A stretch of 58,921 bases of DNA from positions 1 through 58,921 of the forward strand of contig CAISET010000025.1 in assembly GCA_903884505.1 (NCBI GenBank), written 5' to 3'. Source of the DNA: an uncultured Microcaldota archaeon. GTDB taxonomy: Archaea; Micrarchaeota; Micrarchaeia; Burarchaeales; Fermentimicrarchaeaceae. The notes under the pieces were generated by a model, which was given only the letters and a program-made list of their open reading frames with translations, did not search any database and was not told the origin of the DNA. A program made the translations under genes and the position numbers. Positions 48,108 to 55,804 of this stretch are shown in pieces (position 1 is the first letter of the stretch; every line of letters begins with the position of its first letter).

Positions 48108-51100
48108 GTGGGCATCAGAAGCAGTAATAATCGCGCTCAAGCCGCAATAGAATTCCTCATCACCAACGGTTGGGCTTCAGAACCCCCGATGCGCTGGCTC
48201 GCTCTTCGTTCCAAACGAACTCGCTCGCCGCGCATATCGTCGGTTCCTGAACCTCCGCACGGCAAAGGCCAGGCTGCCATAGAGTTTCTTATTACAAATG
48301 GCTGGGCCATCCTCGTAGTCGTCATTCTTCTTGCTGTCCTCTTCTACATCGGAGTCCTCAGCCCACAAAACACCACTCCGAACACATGCATGTTCCAACC
48401 GGGCTTCTCCTGCTACACTTTCAAAGTCGGGAATGTAACCGGTTCCCTGGAGCTGGACTTCGGCCAGGCAACGGGCAGGTCTATTCAAATCACAGGAATC
48501 TCCTGCTCCCAGAACTCGACTGCCGCACTCCATACGTCTCCCCTTACGGAAGACATCACAGTCCCAAGCGGTGAGCATAGGTGGATAGTCGGGGGAACTT
48601 CCCCCAACAACGCAACCTGCGAAGGTGCGACAGCCGAAGCAGGTGCGAGATACAAAGGAACGGCCTGCGTCAGCTACATCGAATCCGGCACCAACACCCA
48701 AAGGCTGGTCTGCGGAGACATAAACGCAAGGCTGGAGCCAGCAAGCGCAGTCCAGCCAGGCGGAAGCCCAACAGCAACGCCATATCCTACTCCGCCGCCG
48801 GGAGCGATAAGCCTTACGGAATGCGGTCAGGTTTACGACCAGCCAGGCTACTACTATACTGACACCGACATGAATGACACCGACGGCGGCACCTGCATAA
48901 CCCTGACCACGGGCGCCAGCAATTCAATCCTCGACTGCTACGGCCACACCATCGACAGCACCAACCGGTGGAGCGGCATGGGTATCCATCTGCAAAGCGC
49001 CACAAACGTAACCGTACGGCACTGCACAGTAACCAATTTCGGGTACGGTATCCTCCTGGAGTCCTCCAATGGCAATAACTTAATGGACAACACTGCCAAT
49101 TCGAATCAGTATGGCATATTCCTAAGCTCTTCAAGCGACAACACCATCTCTGGCAACACTGCTAACTCGAGCGGCAACGAGGGTATCACCCTAGGCTCTT
49201 CAAACAACAACATCCTCATTAGCAACACCGCCAACCTAAACAGCAACGGCATCTTCCTAGCCTATTCAACTGACAACAACCTCACGGGCAACATCGTCCT
49301 TGCGAACGGCAACTTCGGTATCTATGCGGACACCAGCAGCAATCTCCTCACGGGCAACACCGCATGCCAGAACAGTGTGTCTGACGTCCAATGCGGCGCG
49401 CCCCAGAGCGAGGGCAACGGCAACATATGCAAGCCATACGGGGACACCGTCTGTTCCGGCAGCATCACCTGTAACTCCGGCTGCCCGCCGCTTCCTCCGC
49501 CGACATGTGCACCCGGCTTTGTGGTAAGCTCCTGCGAATGCGTGCTGAATGCTGCCGGCAACTACACGATACAAAGCGACCTGAACTATTCGGGCTCCAA
49601 CGACTGCATAGACATTACGGCAGATGATGTGAAGCTCGACTGCCAGCACCACAGCATCACTGCGACGAGCGGCGGATCCACCGGCATCATGGTAGCCAAT
49701 TGGAATACCGGCAGCATAAGCGGGGTGGCTGTCAAAAACTGCAACGTGAACAGCTTCGGCACGGGTATCTACGTGTATGGCTTGAGCGGCGGCAGCATAA
49801 CCCGCAACACCGCAGAGTCAAATACTGGCGGCGGGCTCATTGTGCAGTCCTCTTCTGGCAACAATCTAACCGGCAATTCCGCAAACTCGAACGGCGACTA
49901 CGGCATCTACCTGGACTCAAGCTCCAGCAACACTCTCCTCACGGGCAACGAGTTCAATTCCAACGCCGGCCAGGGGATGTACATCCAGTATGGCGCAACT
50001 GGAATCACCCTCACTGGCAACATCGCCTGCTACAATATATACGGCAATATCATCTGCGACCAGCCCCAGAGTGACGGCAGCGGCAATATCTGCCTGCCAG
50101 AAGGCCCTGATGCAGCATGCTCCTCCAGCGTCGACTGCGGCTCCGGCTGCACGCCAAGCCCACCAGCATGCGCATCAGGCGGGGTGATAACCTCCTGCAA
50201 CTGCATAATCAATTCGCCGGGTGACTACACCCTTGGCGGCGACCTGGTTTACAACAGCTATTACAGTTGCGTAACCTTCGGCTCCGCTGCGAGCGGTTCA
50301 ACCCTTGACTGCCATGGCCACACCATCAGCGGCATTTCGCAGAGCGGCTACGGCGTCCACCTTATGGGCGCGACCGGAATTACGGTGGAAAACTGCAATT
50401 TCACCAACCTCGGGGGCGGCATTGAGCTGGAGAACGCATATGGAAACACAATAATGCACAACAACGCCACCTTGAACAGCTATGGCATCGGGTTCAACAA
50501 TGCAAGCGGCAATACTATAACAGACAATTATGCGGGCTCGAACTCCTATGCAGGCTTTGACGTGGAGATATCGTCAGGCAACACCTTCACCGGCAACACG
50601 GCCACGGCGAGCGGCCATAACGACTTCAGCTGCGGGTATGGCGGTGCGAACATCGACGGGGGCAACACCTGCAACAGCCAGACCGGCTGCGGCTGGCTCA
50701 CGAGCTGTCCATCCCAAACGAGCTGCAGCGGCACGACGCTCACCGACTGCTGCGCAATCACATCCCCCGGCAGCTATTCCCTGGGCAATGACCTGACTAC
50801 TTCTGGGACGTGCATAACACTAGCAGGTACAGCAGGCGGCTCAACGCTCGACTGTGGCGGCTACAGCATAACTAGGTCGGGCAACTACGATGGCGTCGGA
50901 GTCCTCGTGCAGGGCGCGGGAGGCGTCACAGTGCAGGGCTGCAGCATAAGCGGGTTCATGGAAGGCATCCACCTATATGCAAGCAACGGCAGCATGGTCG
51001 AAGGCAACACACTCACTTCGAACTGGGATGGCATAGTCCTTGACACTTTGAGCGGCACCACTATAACCGGCAACAGCGCCGGCGTCTTCCAGTCCGGCGG

Positions 51101-52721
51101 CAACGGAATCCTCCTATCCGGCTCGACTGGCAACACGGTAACGGGCAACAACGCCAGCTCGGTACAATACGGCCGCGGGATATACCTGCTGTCCTCGAGC
51201 AACAACAACGCCATCTCGGGCAACACCGTAAATTCAGACACCTATGGCATCTACACTGAACGTTCGGACGGCAACACCATCTCGGGCAACAACGCCAGCT
51301 CAAACCAGGTGGGCATCTACCTGGACCGGAACTCGGATGGCAACACCATCACTGGGAATACTGCAGAATCGAACAGTGGCGGCGGCATGCTCCTTGGCAG
51401 CTCGACGGGCAACACTGTCTCGGGCAACAACTTCGGCTCGAACCAATACGGCATCGAGCTGTACTCCGCTGCCGGCAACACCATAACCGGCAACACTGCC
51501 AACTCGAACCTGGAAAACGGCATCTATTCGCAGTCATTAAGCAGCAATACTTTCTCCGGCAACACCATCTGCAACAACCTGGATGGCGACATGAGCTGCG
51601 ATTCAACGCAGACCGACGGCACCGGCAACGCCTGCCAGACGCCCGACGCATGCGGGATCTCCTGCGACTCCAGCTGCCCGGCGCCTGAGCCGCCAGCCTG
51701 CGCTTCCGGCTGGGTCGTTCACTCCTGTCCATGCACCCTGTTCGTCCCAGGCGACTACACGATGGACAGCGACATTACCTATTCAGGCGGCAATTACCCC
51801 TACACCTGCATAACAATACCTACAGCCGGCAGCAACTCCACGCTCGACTGCCACGGGTACAGTATCAGCCGCTCGGATGGCAACGGCATCGGCATCAACC
51901 TCAATGGCGCAAGCAACGTCACGATTACGGACTGCGCGGTGCATGGCTTCGGGTATGGCATCTACCTGCAGGACTCGAACGGAAACACTTTCGCAGGCGA
52001 CTCTCCGACCGGCAACAACAACGACTTCTTCTGCAGCAGCTCCTCCTCGAACACCGATAGCAGCAACACCTGCTACACACAGAACGGCTGCAGCGACTGG
52101 CTCTCAAGCTGCCCACAGGCATACCCGACCTGCGGCAGCTCAATAACCGACTGCTGCAGGATAACCTCAACCGGCACCTACACGGTGCAGAACGACATAA
52201 CGACTTTCCGCTCCACATGCATAGAAATCAGTGGCAGCGGAGGCGGCCCCACTATCGACTGCCATGGCCACAGCATAACCGGGCCGGGCAAGCAGCGCAG
52301 CGGCACGATCGGCATCGCCTTCAGCGGCGGTGGGACGGTGCAGAACTGCAGCATCAGCAACTTCTGGACCGGCATCCTCGCAGCACACGAAGACGTGGTG
52401 TGGGACAACACGCTCAGCAACTGCGGCGGATACGGAATCCGTGCGTTCGGCGGAAACAATCTCATCACGCACAACACCGCCACCTCCAGCAACATAGGGA
52501 TAGAGCTGGAAAACTCCCTCAACACTGTCAGCAACAATAGCGTTAGCGGCAACAGGTATGGATTCGAGTTCTATTCTACGAGCGGCGGCAGTGTCGCCAA
52601 CAACTCGGCAACCGGCAATTCGGACAACGACTTCCGCTGCGAAAGCGGCGGCTCCAGCAACGACCTCGGGGGCAACATCTGCAGCAACAAGGATGACTGC
52701 GGCTGGCTCACCTGCCACTGA
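48108..52721 (+). CDS. giant class III-signal beta-helix surface protein with in-frame element
   Basis: 1537 residues from GTG 48108. It begins GIRSSNNRAQAAIEFLITNG, then a 31-residue foreign stretch (SEPPMRWLALRSKRTRSPRI ... SSVPEPP), then a second QAAIEFLITNGWA leading into the usual TM helix and the about 150-residue domain shared with the 23567 protein. Then come about six modules, each with a Cys-paired lead-in (TSCNCIINSPGDYTLGGDL type) and NosD/CASH beta-helix turns (SGNTITGNTANSN). Most likely exported and displayed on the cell surface. The mature signal is now about 44 residues from the N-terminus. Confidence 0.88.
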   Translation: MGIRSSNNRAQAAIEFLITNGWASEPPMRWLALRSKRTRSPRISSVPEPPHGKGQAAIEFLITNGWAILVVVILLAVLFYIGVLSPQNTTPNTCMFQPGFSCYTFKVGNVTGSLELDFGQATGRSIQITGISCSQNSTAALHTSPLTEDITVPSGEHRWIVGGTSPNNATCEGATAEAGARYKGTACVSYIESGTNTQRLVCGDINARLEPASAVQPGGSPTATPYPTPPPGAISLTECGQVYDQPGYYYTDTDMNDTDGGTCITLTTGASNSILDCYGHTIDSTNRWSGMGIHLQSATNVTVRHCTVTNFGYGILLESSNGNNLMDNTANSNQYGIFLSSSSDNTISGNTANSSGNEGITLGSSNNNILISNTANLNSNGIFLAYSTDNNLTGNIVLANGNFGIYADTSSNLLTGNTACQNSVSDVQCGAPQSEGNGNICKPYGDTVCSGSITCNSGCPPLPPPTCAPGFVVSSCECVLNAAGNYTIQSDLNYSGSNDCIDITADDVKLDCQHHSITATSGGSTGIMVANWNTGSISGVAVKNCNVNSFGTGIYVYGLSGGSITRNTAESNTGGGLIVQSSSGNNLTGNSANSNGDYGIYLDSSSSNTLLTGNEFNSNAGQGMYIQYGATGITLTGNIACYNIYGNIICDQPQSDGSGNICLPEGPDAACSSSVDCGSGCTPSPPACASGGVITSCNCIINSPGDYTLGGDLVYNSYYSCVTFGSAASGSTLDCHGHTISGISQSGYGVHLMGATGITVENCNFTNLGGGIELENAYGNTIMHNNATLNSYGIGFNNASGNTITDNYAGSNSYAGFDVEISSGNTFTGNTATASGHNDFSCGYGGANIDGGNTCNSQTGCGWLTSCPSQTSCSGTTLTDCCAITSPGSYSLGNDLTTSGTCITLAGTAGGSTLDCGGYSITRSGNYDGVGVLVQGAGGVTVQGCSISGFMEGIHLYASNGSMVEGNTLTSNWDGIVLDTLSGTTITGNSAGVFQSGGNGILLSGSTGNTVTGNNASSVQYGRGIYLLSSSNNNAISGNTVNSDTYGIYTERSDGNTISGNNASSNQVGIYLDRNSDGNTITGNTAESNSGGGMLLGSSTGNTVSGNNFGSNQYGIELYSAAGNTITGNTANSNLENGIYSQSLSSNTFSGNTICNNLDGDMSCDSTQTDGTGNACQTPDACGISCDSSCPAPEPPACASGWVVHSCPCTLFVPGDYTMDSDITYSGGNYPYTCITIPTAGSNSTLDCHGYSISRSDGNGIGINLNGASNVTITDCAVHGFGYGIYLQDSNGNTFAGDSPTGNNNDFFCSSSSSNTDSSNTCYTQNGCSDWLSSCPQAYPTCGSSITDCCRITSTGTYTVQNDITTFRSTCIEISGSGGGPTIDCHGHSITGPGKQRSGTIGIAFSGGGTVQNCSISNFWTGILAAHEDVVWDNTLSNCGGYGIRAFGGNNLITHNTATSSNIGIELENSLNTVSNNSVSGNRYGFEFYSTSGGSVANNSATGNSDNDFRCESGGSSNDLGGNICSNKDDCGWLTCH
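48138..48308 (+). repeat. element E9 with flanking 13-codon duplication
   Basis: Copy 1 (48138-48176) and copy 2 (48270-48308) both encode QAAIEFLITNGWA, but 11 of 13 codons differ, all synonymously. The element between runs from TCAGAACCCCCGATGCGC to GCGCATATCGTCGGTTCCTGA. Insert length 132 bases (44 codons), in frame with no stop. Confidence 0.85.
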
Positions 52722-52795
52722 CCCTTTTCCCAGGCGCAGCCAGCTCCGCGGGCGCCAGGTAAAAGCGTCAACGGAAAACGCCACTGACCCTTTTC
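52714..52795 (+). repeat. hairpin element E10 at the stop codon of the giant gene
   Basis: GCCACTGACCCTTTTC occurs at 52714-52729 (containing the TGA stop) and again exactly at 52780-52795. Between: core CCCAGGCGC...GCGCCAGG, right arm GGTAAAAGCGTCA, tail ACGGAAAAC. The right arm GTCA complements the stop-codon TGAC. The next 70 bases to the OB-fold gene show no gene. Confidence 0.75.
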
Positions 52796-52865
52796 GGTTA
52801 TGCCGCCGCCCATCGGCCTCGTGGACGTTTCACTAGGGCTGAAAAATAAACTAAAATGGGGCTAG

Positions 52866-53159
52866 CTACTTCACTACCGTCATTTTCCCGTATTTTCCGC
52901 ACGAGATCTGGACGTTGCCCTTGAATTCGGACACCCAGCCGTTCTCGATCTTCACCTTGTCCCCGATTGCGACCTTCTCAACGTCGTCGCCCCAGAGGGA
53001 AAGCGTGATCTCGCCGCTGTCGTCCTTCAAGGTTGCGTCCGCGACCCTCGTCCTCTTGCCGAACCTCGTGACGACTTCGCGCGGCTCGCTTACCGCAGTC
53101 ACTTCAGCTTCCACTGTCACGTTGCCTGTCCCGGCCTTCAATTCGTTTATCTTCGCCAT
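52866..53159 (-). CDS. OB-fold single-strand-binding (RPA-like) protein
   Basis: 97 residues from ATG 53159 (GAGGTG six bases before). KINELKAGTGNVTVEAEVTA ... VADATLKDDSGEITLSLWGDD ... VKIENGWVSEFKGNVQISCG is a single OB fold of the archaeal RPA/SSB group, with the LKDDSG-I-L-LWGDD signature. It binds nucleic acid; too short for a full replication protein, so an accessory role is likely. TATA CCATTATAATAC at about 53206-53216. Confidence 0.85.
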   Translation of the reverse strand: MAKINELKAGTGNVTVEAEVTAVSEPREVVTRFGKRTRVADATLKDDSGEITLSLWGDDVEKVAIGDKVKIENGWVSEFKGNVQISCGKYGKMTVVK

Positions 53160-53236
53160 CAGTAACACCTCAACCCTTGCGGGGCTATCTATGCCATGCT
53201 AGTATTATAATGGTATTTCTTCCCAGGTCGCGCGCG

Positions 53237-53316
53237 TGAGCCTTTTCGGATGGCCACGCTCGCTCGCACCAGCAGGGCTCGCGCGCTGCCATATCCTAAA
53301 AGCCTCAAGGGAAAAA
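53237..53316 (+). repeat. hairpin element E11
   Basis: Left arm TGAGCCTTTTCGG, core GGATGGCCACGCTCGC ... GCGCTGCCATATCC, right arm CCTAAAAGCCTCA, tail AGGGAAAAA. It ends exactly at the stop codon of the displaced deoxyhypusine synthase fragment. Confidence 0.75.
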
Positions 53317-53397
53317 TTAGCCGAGCGCGCCAGCCATCATCAGGGGCAGCAAGATAGTCGCATCCCCGTCAACCGTCACATACCTCGCCTTCTCCTT
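53317..53397 (-). repeat. displaced 3' end of deoxyhypusine synthase
   Basis: Reads KEKARYVTVDGDATILLPLM then MAGALG-stop on minus. The gene itself ends KEKARYVTVDGDATILLPLM then LAGALY-stop at 53526. 24 of 26 residues agree, but most codons that can differ do differ. Flanked on both sides by hairpin elements (E11, E12). Confidence 0.85.
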
Positions 53398-53513
53398 TGA
53401 CTTTTTTCCCAATCGCCCGGGTTCACAGCCCGGCGATACGCGATTTGCGCTGTGGCGCAAATGCGCCCCTTTGCCCTTCGGGCAAATCGGGTGGTAAAAA
53501 CCTCAACTAAAAA
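53398..53513 (+). repeat. hairpin element E12
   Basis: TGACTTTTTTCCC ... GGTAAAAACCTCAA, tail CTAAAAA: the same ends as E1/E2 at tRNA-Ile, 25 kb away. The interior is different: sub-hairpins CCCGGG...CCCGG, TTTGCGC-TGTG-GCGCAAA and TTTGCCC-TTC-GGGCAAA. Inserted between the functional and displaced 3' ends of the deoxyhypusine synthase gene. Confidence 0.8.
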
Positions 53514-53525
53514 TCTTCAGATGAC

Positions 53526-54446
53526 TCAGTATAAAGCTCCTGCAAGCATGAGCGGAAGCAAGATTGTCGCATCTCCATCGACTGTGACGTAACGGGCTTT
53601 TTCTTTTACCTTTCCCCAGGAGACGGCCTCGGTCATCCGCGCCCCGCTCAGGCTTCCGTCATATTGGGAGGCAGTCGTAATATACACCGCATAATCCAGC
53701 CCGCCCTTGTACTGGTTCCACCAGATTACATGGTGCTTGGAGATTCCGCCGCCAATCATTAGCGCGCCGGTTTTCTTCGCCTCGAATATGAGGTTGCTCA
53801 GTTCGGTTTCGTCCTGAAGAAGGTTGACGCGGTATTTCGTGCCGTTCGCGAACGTAAACACGTTCGCCCCGAACGCCCCATCGAAAAACCCGGGGGCATA
53901 AATCGGAATGTTGTGCTTCGCAGCCTGGTGGAGAATAGACCCCTCATCCTTCACCCTTTTCCCGAACTCGTGGATGAGCTCCCTTCCTCCCCACTCCGGC
54001 TTCTGGGAATAAAGCTCCTTGAGGGTGGGCTGCATTCCGTTCTCCAGTGTCTGGCCGTAGTTCTTGTCCGGAATCAGGACATTTCCCAGCCTGTAAATAT
54101 GCTCGTGGTGCAGCTTCGCATCGTCCATCTCGAACTGCCCGGCGTAGTATTTGCCGCCCCATGCCCTCGCCAAATCATGGTCCATGGTCCCGCAGGTTGT
54201 AATCACCGCATCGAATTTCGGGACCATTTCCGCCAAAATGCCGCGCAAGCCGGTTGAGACAAGGCACGCGGGAAAGGAGAGGAAATTGGTGCATTCCTTG
54301 TCCGCGAGCATGTCCTTCACAATCTCGGAGCCGGTCGCGAGATGCTTCGCCCCGAACCCGCCGGCCTCCTTCATCTGCGCAACTATCTCCGAGGCAGGAA
54401 TGCCCTTCCGCAATTTCATATCCTTTACTTCCTTTCCAAGCACCAT
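53526..54446 (-). CDS. deoxyhypusine synthase
   Basis: 306 residues. NAD-binding VITTCGTMDHDLARAWGG, catalytic loop ISKHHVIWWNQYKGGLDYAV with the active Lys, and ITTASQYDGSLSGA. It makes the deoxyhypusine residue on initiation factor aIF5A using spermidine, and is universal in archaea. The last about 26 codons (from SWGKVKEK on) have unusual codons (CGT, GGA, TTA, ACA) compared with the rest and with the displaced copy downstream. This suggests the 3' end was replaced when the element entered. Confidence 0.94.
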   Translation of the reverse strand: MVLGKEVKDMKLRKGIPASEIVAQMKEAGGFGAKHLATGSEIVKDMLADKECTNFLSFPACLVSTGLRGILAEMVPKFDAVITTCGTMDHDLARAWGGKYYAGQFEMDDAKLHHEHIYRLGNVLIPDKNYGQTLENGMQPTLKELYSQKPEWGGRELIHEFGKRVKDEGSILHQAAKHNIPIYAPGFFDGAFGANVFTFANGTKYRVNLLQDETELSNLIFEAKKTGALMIGGGISKHHVIWWNQYKGGLDYAVYITTASQYDGSLSGARMTEAVSWGKVKEKARYVTVDGDATILLPLMLAGALY

Positions 54447-54477
54447 TTTTGCACCGGATGGATTCTGCCTTCCGGCT

Positions 54478-54485
54478 TTTTATAA
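54478..54485. promoter_or_regulatory. shared TATA between deoxyhypusine synthase and M24 peptidase
   Basis: TTTTATAA, readable in both directions. ATG 54446 on minus and ATG 54515 on plus lie about 34 bases either side, leaving leaders of only about 7 nt. Confidence 0.55.
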
Positions 54486-54514
54486 CTGAACCTCGCGAAA
54501 TATGCAGTGAGAGA

Positions 54515-55804
54515 ATGGCTAGGACTATCCATGCTGACGGGAAGAATGACGTCCAGACTGCCGTAGGCGCCCTGCCGATAACGAAGCCTCCGCTCGTTTC
54601 CGAGCAAGTGACGAAATACATGAAGGCGGAAAAGATTGACGCCTGGATCTCCTTCCAGTATTCGGACAAGCTAAAGAACGACGCGATGAGCAAGACGTTC
54701 CACGTCCCGAAAGGCCTTACGAACGCCACCACCTCGGTCTTTTTTGCAGACGGGCGGGAGCCGCTCCTTTTCGTTGCGAGGATTGAGGCACCGAAGTTCG
54801 AGCACTTCAAGGAATACGGGACAGTCATCCCGTGCACCGATGCCGACGAGTTCATGAAGCTTTTCGCGGAGAAGGTGACGGGCTGCAAAAAGATTGCGAT
54901 GGAGTACGGCGAGAACATGCTCTCCGCGTCCGCGCTCGTCCCCGCAAGGGTGAAGGAGTCCGTGCAGAAGGCGACGAATGCAGAGATAGTGCCGTCAATG
55001 GGCGTCATCCAGCACGCCGTCGTGCCGCTGAGCCCGCCTGCATTCAGGGAACACGAGGATGCCGTAGCCAAGCTCGACAGGATAATGGAAGGCTGCATGA
55101 AACTGATTCGTGATGGCGTTGAAAACGGGAAGCCGGTGACGGAATACGGATTGCGGGAATTCATATCTAAGAAGTACAAGGAGTTTGGGATGGTCTCATC
55201 CCACATCCAGCACGTGGTCGCCGTGAACGAGCACATCGCCAACATCCACTACGAGGCGCCGGAGAAGGGAAGCGCGGAAATCCGGAAGGGCGATGTCGTG
55301 CTCATCGACATCTGGGCGAAGAACGACAAGGAGGATGCCGCGTATGCGGATATAACCTGGATGTGCTTCGTTGGCAAGGAGAAGGACATCCCCAAGAAAT
55401 ACGCGGATGCATTCAAGGTTCAGGTTGAGGCAAGCCATATGGCAATGGACCACATCAAGAAGGCGTTCAAAGAGGGGAAGCCCATCATCCCATGCGAGGT
55501 CGACGCCGTAGCGCGCAACCACATACTCAAGAACGGCTACCCCGACTACCCCCATTCGACTGGCCACAACCTCGGGACCGGGAGTGCCCAGGGCGAAGGC
55601 GTGATGATATCGAAGAAACTTACCTTCCCGCTCGTGCCATACTCGTGCTACACCATCGAGCCCGGAATTTACGTGACGGAGATTGAAAATGGAACGGAAA
55701 ACTTCCTCTACGGCGCTAGGACGGAGTTTAACTTTTACCTGCAGCCTATCGCGGGCCCCACCATAACGTCGCGTGTCCAGAAAGAGATGGTCTGCCTCTA
55801 CTGA
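54515..55804 (+). CDS. M24-family metallopeptidase (Xaa-Pro dipeptidase-like)
   Basis: 429 residues from ATG 54515, set by the promoter. Creatinase-type N-domain (KYMKAEKIDAWISFQYSDKL), then pita-bread domain with metal ligands Asp in VVLIDIWAKND, Asp in ADITWMCF, His in YPHSTGHNLGTG, Glu in TIEPGIYVTE and Glu in RTEFNFYL. All five ligands present, so it should be an active di-metal peptidase on proline-containing peptides. Unusual: about 35 extra N-terminal residues. Its stop abuts the convergent AMP phosphorylase gene. Confidence 0.88.
   Translation: MARTIHADGKNDVQTAVGALPITKPPLVSEQVTKYMKAEKIDAWISFQYSDKLKNDAMSKTFHVPKGLTNATTSVFFADGREPLLFVARIEAPKFEHFKEYGTVIPCTDADEFMKLFAEKVTGCKKIAMEYGENMLSASALVPARVKESVQKATNAEIVPSMGVIQHAVVPLSPPAFREHEDAVAKLDRIMEGCMKLIRDGVENGKPVTEYGLREFISKKYKEFGMVSSHIQHVVAVNEHIANIHYEAPEKGSAEIRKGDVVLIDIWAKNDKEDAAYADITWMCFVGKEKDIPKKYADAFKVQVEASHMAMDHIKKAFKEGKPIIPCEVDAVARNHILKNGYPDYPHSTGHNLGTGSAQGEGVMISKKLTFPLVPYSCYTIEPGIYVTEIENGTENFLYGARTEFNFYLQPIAGPTITSRVQKEMVCLY

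Noticed and set aside
48108-48330. Intein or group I/II intron in the surface protein
   Set aside because: The insert is about 90 bases, in frame, without splicing domains or conserved catalytic RNA; duplicated flanks argue for insertion, not splicing.
52722-53525. Insertion-sequence transposase near the cluster of elements
   Set aside because: I looked for DDE, HUH (Y1/TnpB) or tyrosine recombinase motifs around all elements and saw none in this window; any mobilising enzyme would have to be elsewhere.
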